Part shown: piece after piece, positions 1 through 7,129 of the stretch
Numbering within the stretch: the stretch's first letter is position 1
How the letters are laid out: each line of letters begins with the position of its first letter
Assembly (NCBI GenBank): GCA_947178235.1
Contig: CAMWXQ010000028.1
Coordinates: forward strand, 1 to 8,945
DNA length: 8,945 nucleotides
Direction of reading: 5' to 3'
Source: an uncultured Muribaculaceae bacterium
GTDB lineage: Bacteria; Bacteroidota; Bacteroidia; Bacteroidales; Muribaculaceae
The notes under the pieces: generated by a model
The model's input: the letters and a program-made list of their open reading frames with translations, nothing else
Told to the model about the DNA's origin: nothing
Database searches by the model: none
Program-made: the position numbers and the translations under genes

Positions 1-187
1 CTCCGATGTTGACGTTGAGGGCAGCGTCATAGAGGAGGTTGGTTTTGAGGTTGACGGTCTCGGCCGTGGCGGCGGGGGTCAGACATACGGATGCAAAGAG
101 AGCCGCGAGTCCCATGAGAACAAAGGACACACGCCTGTGCGCATACCGAAGGCCACCGGCCAGTGCGGGTTTAAGATGTTGTTTCAT
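1..187 (-). CDS. DUF3575 domain-containing protein, N-terminus (partial)
   Basis: The ATG is at 187-185 on the minus strand and the frame stays open to the window edge (62 codons), so only the N-terminus is present. It begins MKQHLKPALAGG, and a hydrophobic stretch (about residues 20-38) ends near an Ala-rich site (TPAATA), consistent with an export signal behind a longish basic n-region. The mature part starts ETVNLKTNLLYDAALNVNIG. The K-T-N-L-L-Y-D pattern followed by N-x-G is the typical opening of DUF3575 proteins, a Bacteroidota family of predicted outer-membrane beta-barrel-like proteins often found beside Mfa/fimbrillin-type surface genes. The molecular function is unknown, and any fimbrial link is an inference because the downstream genes are outside the window. 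A promoter at 386-417 serves it, leaving a leader of roughly 190 nt. A small outer-membrane protein of another family with the same start cannot be excluded. Confidence 0.72.
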   Translation of the reverse strand, partial: MKQHLKPALAGGLRYAHRRVSFVLMGLAALFASVCLTPAATAETVNLKTNLLYDAALNVNIG

Positions 188-385
188 CACTGTAAGTGAA
201 TTGATTATCAAGTGATTGATACCGGATGAACGGAACGAATGTTAAAGACTAACGATACCTTAGAGATTACGTTTCAAGAAGGTGTGTTGTTGTTTAATTT
301 TCAGATAGTTGTGGATGTTGTTTTTATAGTGTGATTAAAATGTTTCTCCGCCGGGATTCCTCACAGGAGACCGACTTTGAGAGTG
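188..385 (-). other. Long AT-rich 5' leader of the DUF3575 gene
   Basis: This gene-free stretch of roughly 200 nt lies between the predicted promoter and the DUF3575 start. It is much richer in A and T than the coding DNA around it. I see no ORF with coding character, no tRNA-like fold and no riboswitch I recognise. A long untranslated leader may allow post-transcriptional control, but nothing in the sequence shows a mechanism. Confidence 0.4.
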
Positions 386-417
386 CAAAATTAGAAATAA
401 GCCCAGACGTGGACAAA
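386..417 (-). promoter_or_regulatory. Bacteroides-type promoter for the DUF3575 gene
   Basis: On the minus strand a -33 box TTTG (417-414) is followed after 20 nt by TAATTTTG (393-386), an exact match to TAnnTTTG. The spacing is that expected for the primary sigma factor of Bacteroidota. The core continues into GCACTC, and the same 15 nt recur at the tRNA-Arg promoter. Transcription should start near 379, leaving a leader of about 190 nt. Confidence 0.7.
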
Positions 418-422
418 TTTTA

Positions 423-430
423 CCCCCCCC
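423..430. repeat. Homopolymer tract C8 (G8 on the minus strand)
   Basis: Eight consecutive C on the plus strand read as G8 on the minus strand, ending 5 nt upstream of the -33 box at 414-417. Tracts of this length can slip during replication. Its position beside a promoter of a surface-protein-type gene makes length variation conceivable, but it lies outside the -33/-7 spacer, so any effect would be on upstream contacts only. Confidence 0.6.
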
Positions 431-532
431 GTTAACATTTTTTAGCACTTTTAACATATCTGATTCTGAACATTTTCGGTCAACACCCGCCACAGTGTAC
501 TGAGAGGCACATCGGGGGGCCAACAGGGGGGG

Positions 533-568
533 AAATAAAGCGGCTCCCTGCGTGGATGCGGGGAGCCG
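533..568 (-). terminator. Intrinsic terminator after tRNA-Arg
   Basis: The minus strand has a perfect 8-bp stem, CGGCTCCC (568-561) with GGGAGCCG (548-541), around a 12-nt apical part that can add a short CGCA/TGCG extension. It is followed by CTTTATTT (540-533). It begins 7 nt after the tRNA 3' end, as expected for a terminator of a single-tRNA transcript. The T tract is interrupted, so it is of moderate strength. Confidence 0.75.
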
Positions 569-575
569 ACAAGGG

Positions 576-647
576 TACCTCGGAGGGGAATCGAACCCCT
601 ATCTAACCTTTAGGAGAGGCTTGTTCTATCCATTGAACTACCAAGGC
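576..647 (-). tRNA. tRNA-Arg (anticodon CCT)
   Basis: Read on the minus strand, the 72 nt fold into a full cloverleaf. The acceptor strands are GCCTTGG and CCGAGGT with discriminator A. The D stem is GTTC/GAAC with an 8-nt loop containing GG. The anticodon stem is AGCCT/AGGTT with loop CTCCTAA. A 4-nt variable loop follows, then T stem AGGGG/CCCCT with loop TTCGATT. The anticodon CCT reads AGG codons, so the amino acid is arginine. CCA is not encoded: CCC follows the discriminator, so CCA must be added enzymatically. The acceptor stem holds two G-T wobble pairs (1:72 and 5:68); the terminal one is slightly unusual. It is a stand-alone gene with its own promoter and terminator. Confidence 0.95.
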
Positions 648-658
648 GGATGCGAGTG

Positions 659-666
659 CAAAATTA
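659..666 (-). promoter_or_regulatory. -7 element of the tRNA-Arg promoter
   Basis: TAATTTTG on the minus strand (666-659) matches TAnnTTTG exactly and ends 11 nt before the mature tRNA 5' end, which implies a leader of only a few nucleotides. No convincing TTTG is seen 19-21 nt upstream, so recognition may rest on the extended -7 core TCTAATTTTGCACTC, shared with the promoter at 386-417. Confidence 0.6.
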
Positions 667-728
667 GATAAAATCCCCCGAAATACTCGGCAGGGGGTTA
701 TTAAATTGTGTTAAAGGCAGGAGAACGG

Positions 729-760
729 CTTGGAAATGAATCGGAAAGGGAGTACTTTCG
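729..760 (+). promoter_or_regulatory. Probable promoter of the TraB/GumN gene
   Basis: CTTG (729-732) and TACTTTCG (753-760) are 20 nt apart. They differ from -33 TTTG and -7 TAnnTTTG by one base each. The -7 is followed by CAC, as in the guaB promoter. The predicted transcription start is about 15-20 nt before the ATG at 783. It is divergent from the tRNA-Arg promoter. Confidence 0.5.
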
Positions 761-782
761 CACAAAAGAACACAATACCGAC

Positions 783-1658
783 ATGAAAAGAATCCTCAAT
801 ATCCTCGTGTGCATCGCCGCGGCCTTCGGAGGCACTGCCGATGCCCAACTCCTGTGGCGAATCTCGGGCAACGGCCTCGAAAAGCCATCGTACATCTTCG
901 GCACCCACCACGTCGCGCCCGTATCGGTCATCGACAGTGTGCCGGGGCTCAATGATGCTATCCGCAGCGTCGACGTCGTGTGTGGCGAGATGGATATGAG
1001 CGGCGACCTCGCGGCCACCCAGGGCGCGGTGATGCGCTATGCCCTCGCTCCCGCCGACAGCCTCCTGTCGGCGCTGCTCGCTCCCACTCAGCTCGACTCG
1101 GCCAACGTCGTTCTCAAGAAGTACATGGGCGCGGGCGCGGACATACGCATGATGGATGCCATGAAGCCGGCCATGCTCACGACACTCTTGACCGTGATGC
1201 AGACCCAGAGGCTCTTCCCCGACTTCGACGCCGAGCGACAGATTGACCGCGTGATCCAGCTGCGCGCCGCCGAGGCCGGGCGCGAGGTGATGGGACTGGA
1301 AACACCCGACGAACAGGCGCGGCTCCTCTTCGGCGAACCCCTCACGAGACAGGCCGAACAACTCATGGAGGTCGTGCGCAACGATGACACGGCGGGTGAG
1401 ACGGCAGCGAAGATCGCATCGTGCTATCTCGCGGGGGACCTCGACGGCCTGCTCGCCCTCATGGACGATGCCGAGGCGGGACTGGGCGATGCCGCCGAGC
1501 CGATGCTCTACCGCCGCAATGCCAAGTGGGTCGAGGTGATAGCCTCTATCATCCCCACGCGCTCGATGCTCGTCGCCGTCGGCGCCGCCCACCTCCCAGG
1601 GGAGAAAGGGGTGATACAAAAACTGAAAAATATTGGATTTGAGGTGGTCGGCATATAG
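783..1658 (+). CDS. TraB/GumN family protein, secreted
   Basis: A 291-residue protein with an N-terminal signal peptide (MKRILNILVC, hydrophobic to about residue 17, likely cleaved around ADA-Q at 19-22). The frame extends upstream to an ATG at 708, but the start at 783 gives a clean signal peptide and sits just after a promoter, so I chose it. TraB/GumN/Tiki signatures are in order: LLWRISGNG at 23-31, the GTHH motif at 40-43, an acidic CGEMD around residue 69, RN-x-x-W at 245-249, and a second G-x-x-H (GAAH) at 267-270 near the C-terminus. The two G-x-x-H motifs and the Glu are the proposed metal/catalytic residues of the Tiki-like hydrolase superfamily. All are present, so it is probably active. 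The bacterial substrate is unknown; periplasmic location is inferred. It is monocistronic and converges on an L,D-transpeptidase gene. Confidence 0.85.
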   Translation: MKRILNILVCIAAAFGGTADAQLLWRISGNGLEKPSYIFGTHHVAPVSVIDSVPGLNDAIRSVDVVCGEMDMSGDLAATQGAVMRYALAPADSLLSALLAPTQLDSANVVLKKYMGAGADIRMMDAMKPAMLTTLLTVMQTQRLFPDFDAERQIDRVIQLRAAEAGREVMGLETPDEQARLLFGEPLTRQAEQLMEVVRNDDTAGETAAKIASCYLAGDLDGLLALMDDAEAGLGDAAEPMLYRRNAKWVEVIASIIPTRSMLVAVGAAHLPGEKGVIQKLKNIGFEVVGI

Positions 1659-1700
1659 CTATCATAGCTATTTTAGCTATATTAGCTATCTTAGCTAATC
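1656..1700. repeat. Tandem 9-bp repeat (five TAGCTAnnn units) between convergent stops
   Basis: Five head-to-tail 9-nt units start at 1656, 1665, 1674, 1683 and 1692: TAGCTATCA, TAGCTATTT, TAGCTATAT, TAGCTATCT and TAGCTAATC. TAGCTA is palindromic, so each unit carries TAG on both strands. The TAG of the first unit (1656-1658) is the stop of the TraB/GumN gene. The TAG read on the minus strand in the last unit (1697-1695) is the stop of the L,D-transpeptidase gene. Because the unit length is divisible by three, all units are in frame with both genes. It may act as a minisatellite or as a weak bidirectional terminator, but there is no GC-rich hairpin or T run. Confidence 0.85.
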
Positions 1701-2330
1701 GACACTGACTTCGTCCGGTAGCACCGTCACCCTCGAATCCTTGTCGACCATGCGGCGGACGCGGACGATGTCGTCGTTGCGCATACGCATACATCCGTGG
1801 CTGCGGCGCCCGGGGACCGAATAAGGAGCATTGGTGCCGTGGATGCCGATCCCCCAGAAGCGCGGGGTGATCAGCGAGATGAAGAACGGCCCATAACACT
1901 TGTCCCCCGTGTCCTTGTAGGTCCAGTCGGTCGAGTTGTAGACGCCGTGTATGCGGAATGTCCCTTCGGGCGTGCGCCAGTCATCCTTTCCCTGCTTCTG
2001 ACCCTTCTCGCGCGAAGCACATACGCGATAGCGCCCGAGAGTGTCGCCGAACACATTAATTATATATAGGCGCGTCCGCGGTTTGTCGACAACTATATTC
2101 TTCGGTGTGCGCATACGCCCCGGGGCAGCCGAGACGGGAGAGTCGAGTTCATCCCACCCCTCGGGCTCGGGCAACGCGGGGACTGCGGTCCCGCCATACT
2201 CCGCGAGCATGGCGCGGACGGCAGGGGTGAAATCAGACGTGACATCCTCGCTGACAGTCTCGTTGGCGGAGACGGTCAGCGCGAGGAGGCCGACGAAGAG
2301 GCCCGTTATACATTGCCCGGTCAGATTCAT
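1695..2330 (-). CDS. L,D-transpeptidase (YkuD domain), secreted
   Basis: A 211-residue protein. Residues 1-22 form a signal peptide (hydrophobic core GLFVGLLALTV, cleavage probably after SA). A linker of about 50 residues leads into a YkuD catalytic domain from about residue 77 to 205. Visible family marks are RLYIINV at 87-93, TPEGTF at 120-125, IHGTN with His164, and SHGCMRM at 177-183 with the nucleophile Cys180 after Ser177-His178-Gly179. Arg182 is also in place, so all the catalytic residues are present. Enzymes of this family use Cys to form 3-3 peptidoglycan cross-links or to join other molecules to the stem peptide; which applies here is not visible. The ATG at 2330 gives the only sensible signal peptide. 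The gene is divergent from the glycosyltransferase and convergent with the TraB/GumN gene; its stop lies in the tandem repeat. Confidence 0.92.
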   Translation of the reverse strand: MNLTGQCITGLFVGLLALTVSANETVSEDVTSDFTPAVRAMLAEYGGTAVPALPEPEGWDELDSPVSAAPGRMRTPKNIVVDKPRTRLYIINVFGDTLGRYRVCASREKGQKQGKDDWRTPEGTFRIHGVYNSTDWTYKDTGDKCYGPFFISLITPRFWGIGIHGTNAPYSVPGRRSHGCMRMRNDDIVRVRRMVDKDSRVTVLPDEVSVD

Positions 2331-2335
2331 GGGTA

Positions 2336-2343
2336 CGAAATTA
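2336..2343 (-). promoter_or_regulatory. Possible -7 element for the L,D-transpeptidase
   Basis: TAATTTCG on the minus strand (2343-2336) differs from TAnnTTTG by one base, the same C variant seen at 753-760. It lies only 5 nt before the ATG at 2330. No TTTG or near match is found 19-21 nt upstream, so this is a weak call. If real, the transcript would have almost no leader. Confidence 0.3.
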
Positions 2344-2392
2344 CAAATTTTTCTACAATCGGAGAGGGGTTGTCATCTATAAAAACACACAA

Positions 2393-2424
2393 GTTGGAAA
2401 AATGGTCGAAAATTCCTAAATTTG
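2393..2424 (+). promoter_or_regulatory. Promoter of the glycosyltransferase, abutting its start codon
   Basis: GTTG (2393-2396) is followed after 20 nt by TAAATTTG (2417-2424), an exact -7 consensus. The ATG of the glycosyltransferase is at 2430, with only 5 nt between. Transcription from this promoter should begin at or within a few bases of the start codon, giving a leaderless or nearly leaderless mRNA. Confidence 0.6.
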
Positions 2425-2429
2425 CCCGC

Positions 2430-3245
2430 ATGAAACCTCTCACGCTCGACATAGCCATCTCGACATACCGCCCCGACGGCATCCGCCGCCTCGCCCGATG
2501 CAACCTCCCGCGCATCGAGGGGGTGAGGTACGTTGTCTCGTGGCAGCAGCACGAGGACGCTCCCCTACCCCGCGAGCTCGTGAGGGAAGATGTCGAGGTA
2601 CACCGCTTCGACCGCGCGGGGCAGTCGCTCAACCGCAACAACGCATTCGACCACTGCACCGCAGAGTGGGTGATGGTCTCCGACGACGACCTCGTCTACC
2701 GCGAGGAGGGGATTCGGGAGCTGATGGAGAGCCTCGCCCGCAGCCCCGAGGTGGACTTCGCCACATTCCGCTCCGAGCGCGAGGGTGCCCCGAAGTATCC
2801 CGAACGCGAAACGGACCTCGCGTGGCCGCTGCCCAAGGGGTATCACGTCGGGGGCATCGAACTCGCCTTCCGCCGCTCGACCGGCCTCAGATGCTGCCCC
2901 GAATTCGGTCTCAACTCCCCGAAGATGCACGGGGCCGAGGACGAAGCCCTGCTGCTCACCGCCCTCCGCCGCGGTCTGCGCGCGCGGTTCTACCCGATCA
3001 CTGTTGTCGAACATTACCACCCCTCGACAGGCTCACGCTCGGGCTTGACTGCCTCCAATCTCCGCGCCTCGGGGTGCTTCATCGCCCTCGGGTGGCCCGC
3101 GGGCGCACTGCTGAGGGTTCCGCTCAAAGCGTGGCGCGTCGCCCGCTCGGGACGCGCCACGCTGCCCAAAGCCCTGTGGTACATGGCCGAGGGTGCCCTC
3201 GCCGCCCCGGGGGTGCTGAGGCGCAACAGAGAATTTCTGTGGTGA
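2430..3245 (+). CDS. Family 2-like (GT-A) glycosyltransferase
   Basis: A 271-residue cytosolic protein with no signal peptide. It opens with a Rossmann-like beta strand (LTLDIAISTYRPDG, residues 4-17). LNRNNAFDH at 67-75 is the nucleotide-sugar-side motif common in GT2 enzymes, and the metal-binding acidic triplet DDD is at 85-87 after VMVS. GAED at 168-171 fits the catalytic-base ED motif, and HYHPST at 195-200 could supply another metal ligand. The C-terminal 55 residues are basic and amphipathic, possibly for membrane contact. Donor and acceptor cannot be told from the sequence; cell-surface glycan synthesis is the usual role. The frame is open upstream to an ATG at 2313, but that start would overlap the divergent L,D-transpeptidase and precede the promoter, so 2430 is preferred. 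It is an orphan glycosyltransferase outside any visible capsule cluster. Confidence 0.82.
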   Translation: MKPLTLDIAISTYRPDGIRRLARCNLPRIEGVRYVVSWQQHEDAPLPRELVREDVEVHRFDRAGQSLNRNNAFDHCTAEWVMVSDDDLVYREEGIRELMESLARSPEVDFATFRSEREGAPKYPERETDLAWPLPKGYHVGGIELAFRRSTGLRCCPEFGLNSPKMHGAEDEALLLTALRRGLRARFYPITVVEHYHPSTGSRSGLTASNLRASGCFIALGWPAGALLRVPLKAWRVARSGRATLPKALWYMAEGALAAPGVLRRNREFLW

Positions 3246-3267
3246 GGGGCAAATTATTTCGCCCCCG

Positions 3268-3301
3268 ATTGCGCGTTATTGCAGAAAAATGCGTATCTTT
3301 G
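3268..3301 (+). promoter_or_regulatory. guaB promoter
   Basis: TATCTTTG (3294-3301) matches the -7 consensus TAnnTTTG and continues into CAC. The nearest -33 candidate is ATTG at 3268-3271, 22 nt upstream, slightly beyond the usual spacing. Transcription would start near 3308, about 20 nt before the ATG. An imperfect inverted repeat (ATTGCG at 3268-3273, CGCAAT at 3304-3309) brackets the promoter. No purine riboswitch fits in this short gap. Confidence 0.6.
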
Positions 3302-3311
3302 CACGCAATAA

Positions 3312-4811
<1,500 letters not shown>

Positions 4812-4838
4812 GAGGACGCGCGACACGCTCACCCATAT

Positions 4839-4898
4839 GCCGGACGCCCGGCCATTCATGCCCCGATGTATGTTTTGGCCGCGCGTCCGGCAATTTTT
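4839..4898 (+). terminator. Intrinsic terminator after guaB
   Basis: A perfect 9-bp GC-rich stem (GCCGGACGC 4839-4847 with GCGTCCGGC 4883-4891) extends inward past one mismatch by five more pairs (CGGCC 4849-4853 with GGCCG 4877-4881), leaving a loop of 23 nt. The stem is followed by AATTTTT (4892-4898). It lies 28 nt after the guaB stop and separates guaB from the isomerase gene. Confidence 0.82.
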
Positions 4899-5019
4899 AC
4901 ACCTCCCGCGTGCAATAACAGGGCGCACACGGCGTTAGAAATGTTGTGGGAGGCTTCAATCGCCCCTCCCCGTCAGTGCAAAGAATGCCAGAAATCATCA
5001 ACCTCCACCTCTAACCCCA

Positions 5020-6957
5020 ATGAAAAAAATATTACTCCCTGCGGCCCTCATCTCAGCTGCCATGTTCTCGGCATGGGCGGGCTCTGACAAGAACGCAGAC
5101 CCCGTCGTGATGAACATCAACGGCAAGGATATCCACAGGAGCGAGTTCGAATACCTCTACAACAAGAACAACCGCCAGCAGGCCGAGCCACAGTCGATGG
5201 CCGACTACGTGGATATGTTCGTGGTCTACAAGCTCAAAGTTGCAGACGCCGAGGCCGCCGGGCTCGACACCACCGAAACCTTCGTGAAGGAATTCGACCA
5301 GTACTGCGCCGACATCACAGCCCCGTACCTCAAAGACACCATCGTCGACAACCGCCTCATCCAGGAGAGCTACGAGCGTATGCGCACATTGCGCGACGTC
5401 TCGCACATCATGGTTCCCATCGGTTCCGCCACCGAGCAGGCCGACTACTTCAAGGCCAAGATAGACTCGATCCACGACGTCCTCGTGAACAAGGGTGGCG
5501 ACTTCGAGGCCCTCGCCCGCCAATACTCATCGGACCGCATGTCGGCCGAGAACGGCGGACACATGGGCGAGATTTCGCCCAACCGTCTCCCCTACCCCTT
5601 CGAGAAGGCAGCGTACGACACCCCCGTCGGCTCGATCTCTGAGGTCATCGAGGATGCCCCCTACGGGTACCATATAATTAAGGTGAACAGCGAGCGCCCC
5701 AATCCCGGGCGCGTCACCGTCCGCCACATCCTCAAACTCACCCAGGGCCTCTCGCCCGAGGAGGCTGAGGTGAAGAAGGCACAGATCGACTCGCTCTACG
5801 AACTCATCCAGCAGGGCAAGCCCCTCGCCGTGCTCGCCATCAGCGAGAGCGAGGATCCCGGCTCGGCAGCCAAGGGTGGTCTCATCGGCCCCTTCGGCCC
5901 CGGTCAGATGGTTCCAGAGTTCGAGGCCACCGCTTTCTCGCTCCCCGACAAGGGTATCTCGAAGCCTTTCCAGACCTCCTACGGATGGCATATAGTCGAG
6001 ACCCTCGAACACCTCCCCTTCCCCACTCTCGACGAGGTCAAGGGCTCGATACGCATGGCTATCGCCCGCGACGCGCGCTCTGAGATGCCCCGCCAGGCCA
6101 AGCTCACCGAGATGCGCGACCGCTGGGGCTTCAAGACCGACGACGCTGCCCTCGCGGCTGTCAAGCAGGTCATCCGCGGCCACAAGAGTGCCGAGGACGG
6201 CTATAAGGCGGTCGACCCCTCGACCCTGCTCGTCTCGATGCCCGGCGGCAAGTCGATCACAGCGGGTGACGTCATCGCCGACATCCCCGAGAATACCCGC
6301 CAGGATACGCGCAACCCGTGGAAGACATTCGAGCGCACTTTCAACCAGATGCTCGAAAACGCCACCGTCACCTACGCCCGCACCGAGCTCGCCAACGAGC
6401 ATCCCGACTACCGCAATCTTGTCAACGAGTACCGCGACGGCATCCTCCTCTTCGACATCTCCAACCGCAAGGTTTGGGAGCCCGCATCGAAGGACGCAGA
6501 AGCTCTCCAAGCCTACTTCGCAGAGCACCGCGACAAGTACACCTGGGACAAACCCCACTTCAAGGGCTGCGTGGTCTTCACGACCAACGACTCGCTCCGT
6601 TCCGAGGTCCAGGCTTTCCTCGCCGCGAACACCATCGAGCGCGACTCTCTCGTCACATCGCTGCGCGACCGCTTCGGCAAGGATGTGAAGCTCGAACGCG
6701 TCAATGTCGCCAAGGGTGACAACGCCATCATCGACGAGCTCGCTTTCGGAGGCCCCAAGGCTGACCCCGTCGGACGCTGGAACACCTGGTTCGCCTATGA
6801 CTGGAAGGTCATCGACGCCCCCGAAGAGGCCCTCGATGTCAAGGCCGCCGTATCGACCGACCTCCAGAGCCGCCTCGAAGAGGAATGGGTCAAGGACCTC
6901 CGCAAACGATACAAGGTCAAACTGAACAAGAAACAGCTCGACAAGCTGACCCGATAA
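5020..6957 (+). CDS. SurA-like periplasmic peptidyl-prolyl isomerase (two parvulin domains)
   Basis: A 645-residue exported protein. The signal peptide is MKKILLPAALISAAMFSAWA, probably cleaved after Ala20. Residues 28-125 form a SurA/PpiD-like helical chaperone region that begins with INGKDIHRSEFEYLYNK. The first parvulin domain spans about 126-225 (VSHIMV, DFEALARQYS, NGGHMGEIS, YGYHIIKV). The second spans about 233-332 (VTVRHILKL, GSAAKGGLIGPFGPGQMVPEFE, YGWHIVE). Residues 340-645 are a long charged C-terminal region with no third clear parvulin domain. Proteins of this family speed cis-trans isomerisation of Xaa-Pro bonds and chaperone outer-membrane proteins in the periplasm. No convincing TAnnTTTG promoter is seen in the 120 nt after the guaB terminator. 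From memory, SurA-like genes often sit next to guaB in Bacteroidales, which fits. Acting on outer-membrane proteins here is an inference. Confidence 0.9.
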   Translation: MKKILLPAALISAAMFSAWAGSDKNADPVVMNINGKDIHRSEFEYLYNKNNRQQAEPQSMADYVDMFVVYKLKVADAEAAGLDTTETFVKEFDQYCADITAPYLKDTIVDNRLIQESYERMRTLRDVSHIMVPIGSATEQADYFKAKIDSIHDVLVNKGGDFEALARQYSSDRMSAENGGHMGEISPNRLPYPFEKAAYDTPVGSISEVIEDAPYGYHIIKVNSERPNPGRVTVRHILKLTQGLSPEEAEVKKAQIDSLYELIQQGKPLAVLAISESEDPGSAAKGGLIGPFGPGQMVPEFEATAFSLPDKGISKPFQTSYGWHIVETLEHLPFPTLDEVKGSIRMAIARDARSEMPRQAKLTEMRDRWGFKTDDAALAAVKQVIRGHKSAEDGYKAVDPSTLLVSMPGGKSITAGDVIADIPENTRQDTRNPWKTFERTFNQMLENATVTYARTELANEHPDYRNLVNEYRDGILLFDISNRKVWEPASKDAEALQAYFAEHRDKYTWDKPHFKGCVVFTTNDSLRSEVQAFLAANTIERDSLVTSLRDRFGKDVKLERVNVAKGDNAIIDELAFGGPKADPVGRWNTWFAYDWKVIDAPEEALDVKAAVSTDLQSRLEEEWVKDLRKRYKVKLNKKQLDKLTR

Positions 6958-6995
6958 CACAAGCCATCCGAACAGGATGTTGCAAGACACCGTAG

Positions 6996-7085
6996 GGACG
7001 CACGGCTCGTGCGTCCGCAGCACCGAGGGTGTATGACACCCACATTTCGATACTTTTACGCTGCGGACGCATGGGCCGTGCGTCC
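6996..7085. repeat. 90-bp nested palindromic intergenic element (REP/MITE-like)
   Basis: Two 26-nt arms (6996-7021 and 7060-7085) are inverted copies differing at two positions. Each arm is itself a hairpin: GGACGCAC and GTGCGTCC around a 5-nt loop in the left arm, and GGACGCAT/GTGCGTCC in the right arm, where one pair is weakened. Between them lies a third perfect hairpin, GGGTGT (7027-7032) with ACACCC (7036-7041) and a 3-nt loop. The whole sits between the isomerase stop (6957) and the GH140 start (7130). The layout is that of a repetitive extragenic palindrome pair. It may also stop or insulate transcription, but no long T run follows. There is no coding content. Confidence 0.8.
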
Positions 7086-7129
7086 TGCATAATTATCCGT
7101 TTCGACTGACTATTACCACAATACCATAC

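Noticed and set aside
335..523. Small minus-strand open frame of 62 codons upstream of the DUF3575 gene
   Set aside because: It contains the predicted promoter and the homopolymer tract, has no promoter of its own, and its composition does not look coding.
708..782. Upstream start for the TraB/GumN gene, adding 25 residues
   Set aside because: It would put a charged extension before a clean signal peptide, and the predicted promoter lies inside the extension.
711..1619. Open frame of 302 codons on the minus strand
   Set aside because: It is antisense to the TraB/GumN gene, which has all family motifs. The product is His- and Glu-rich with no domain character.
1656..1700. CRISPR array
   Set aside because: The units are 9 nt with only three variable bases and no spacer-length gaps; there are no cas genes.
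3246..3265. Terminator after the glycosyltransferase (GGGGC/GCCCC stem)
   Set aside because: The stem is only 5 bp with no T run after it, too weak to call.
4866..5087. Plus-strand open frame of 73 codons across the guaB terminator
   Set aside because: It begins in the terminator loop, overlaps the isomerase start in another frame, and has no sensible protein features.
5527..7023. Open frame of 498 codons on the minus strand
   Set aside because: It is antisense to the SurA-like isomerase, a common effect of the codon bias in GC-rich DNA. It also starts inside the palindromic element, and the product resembles no family I know.
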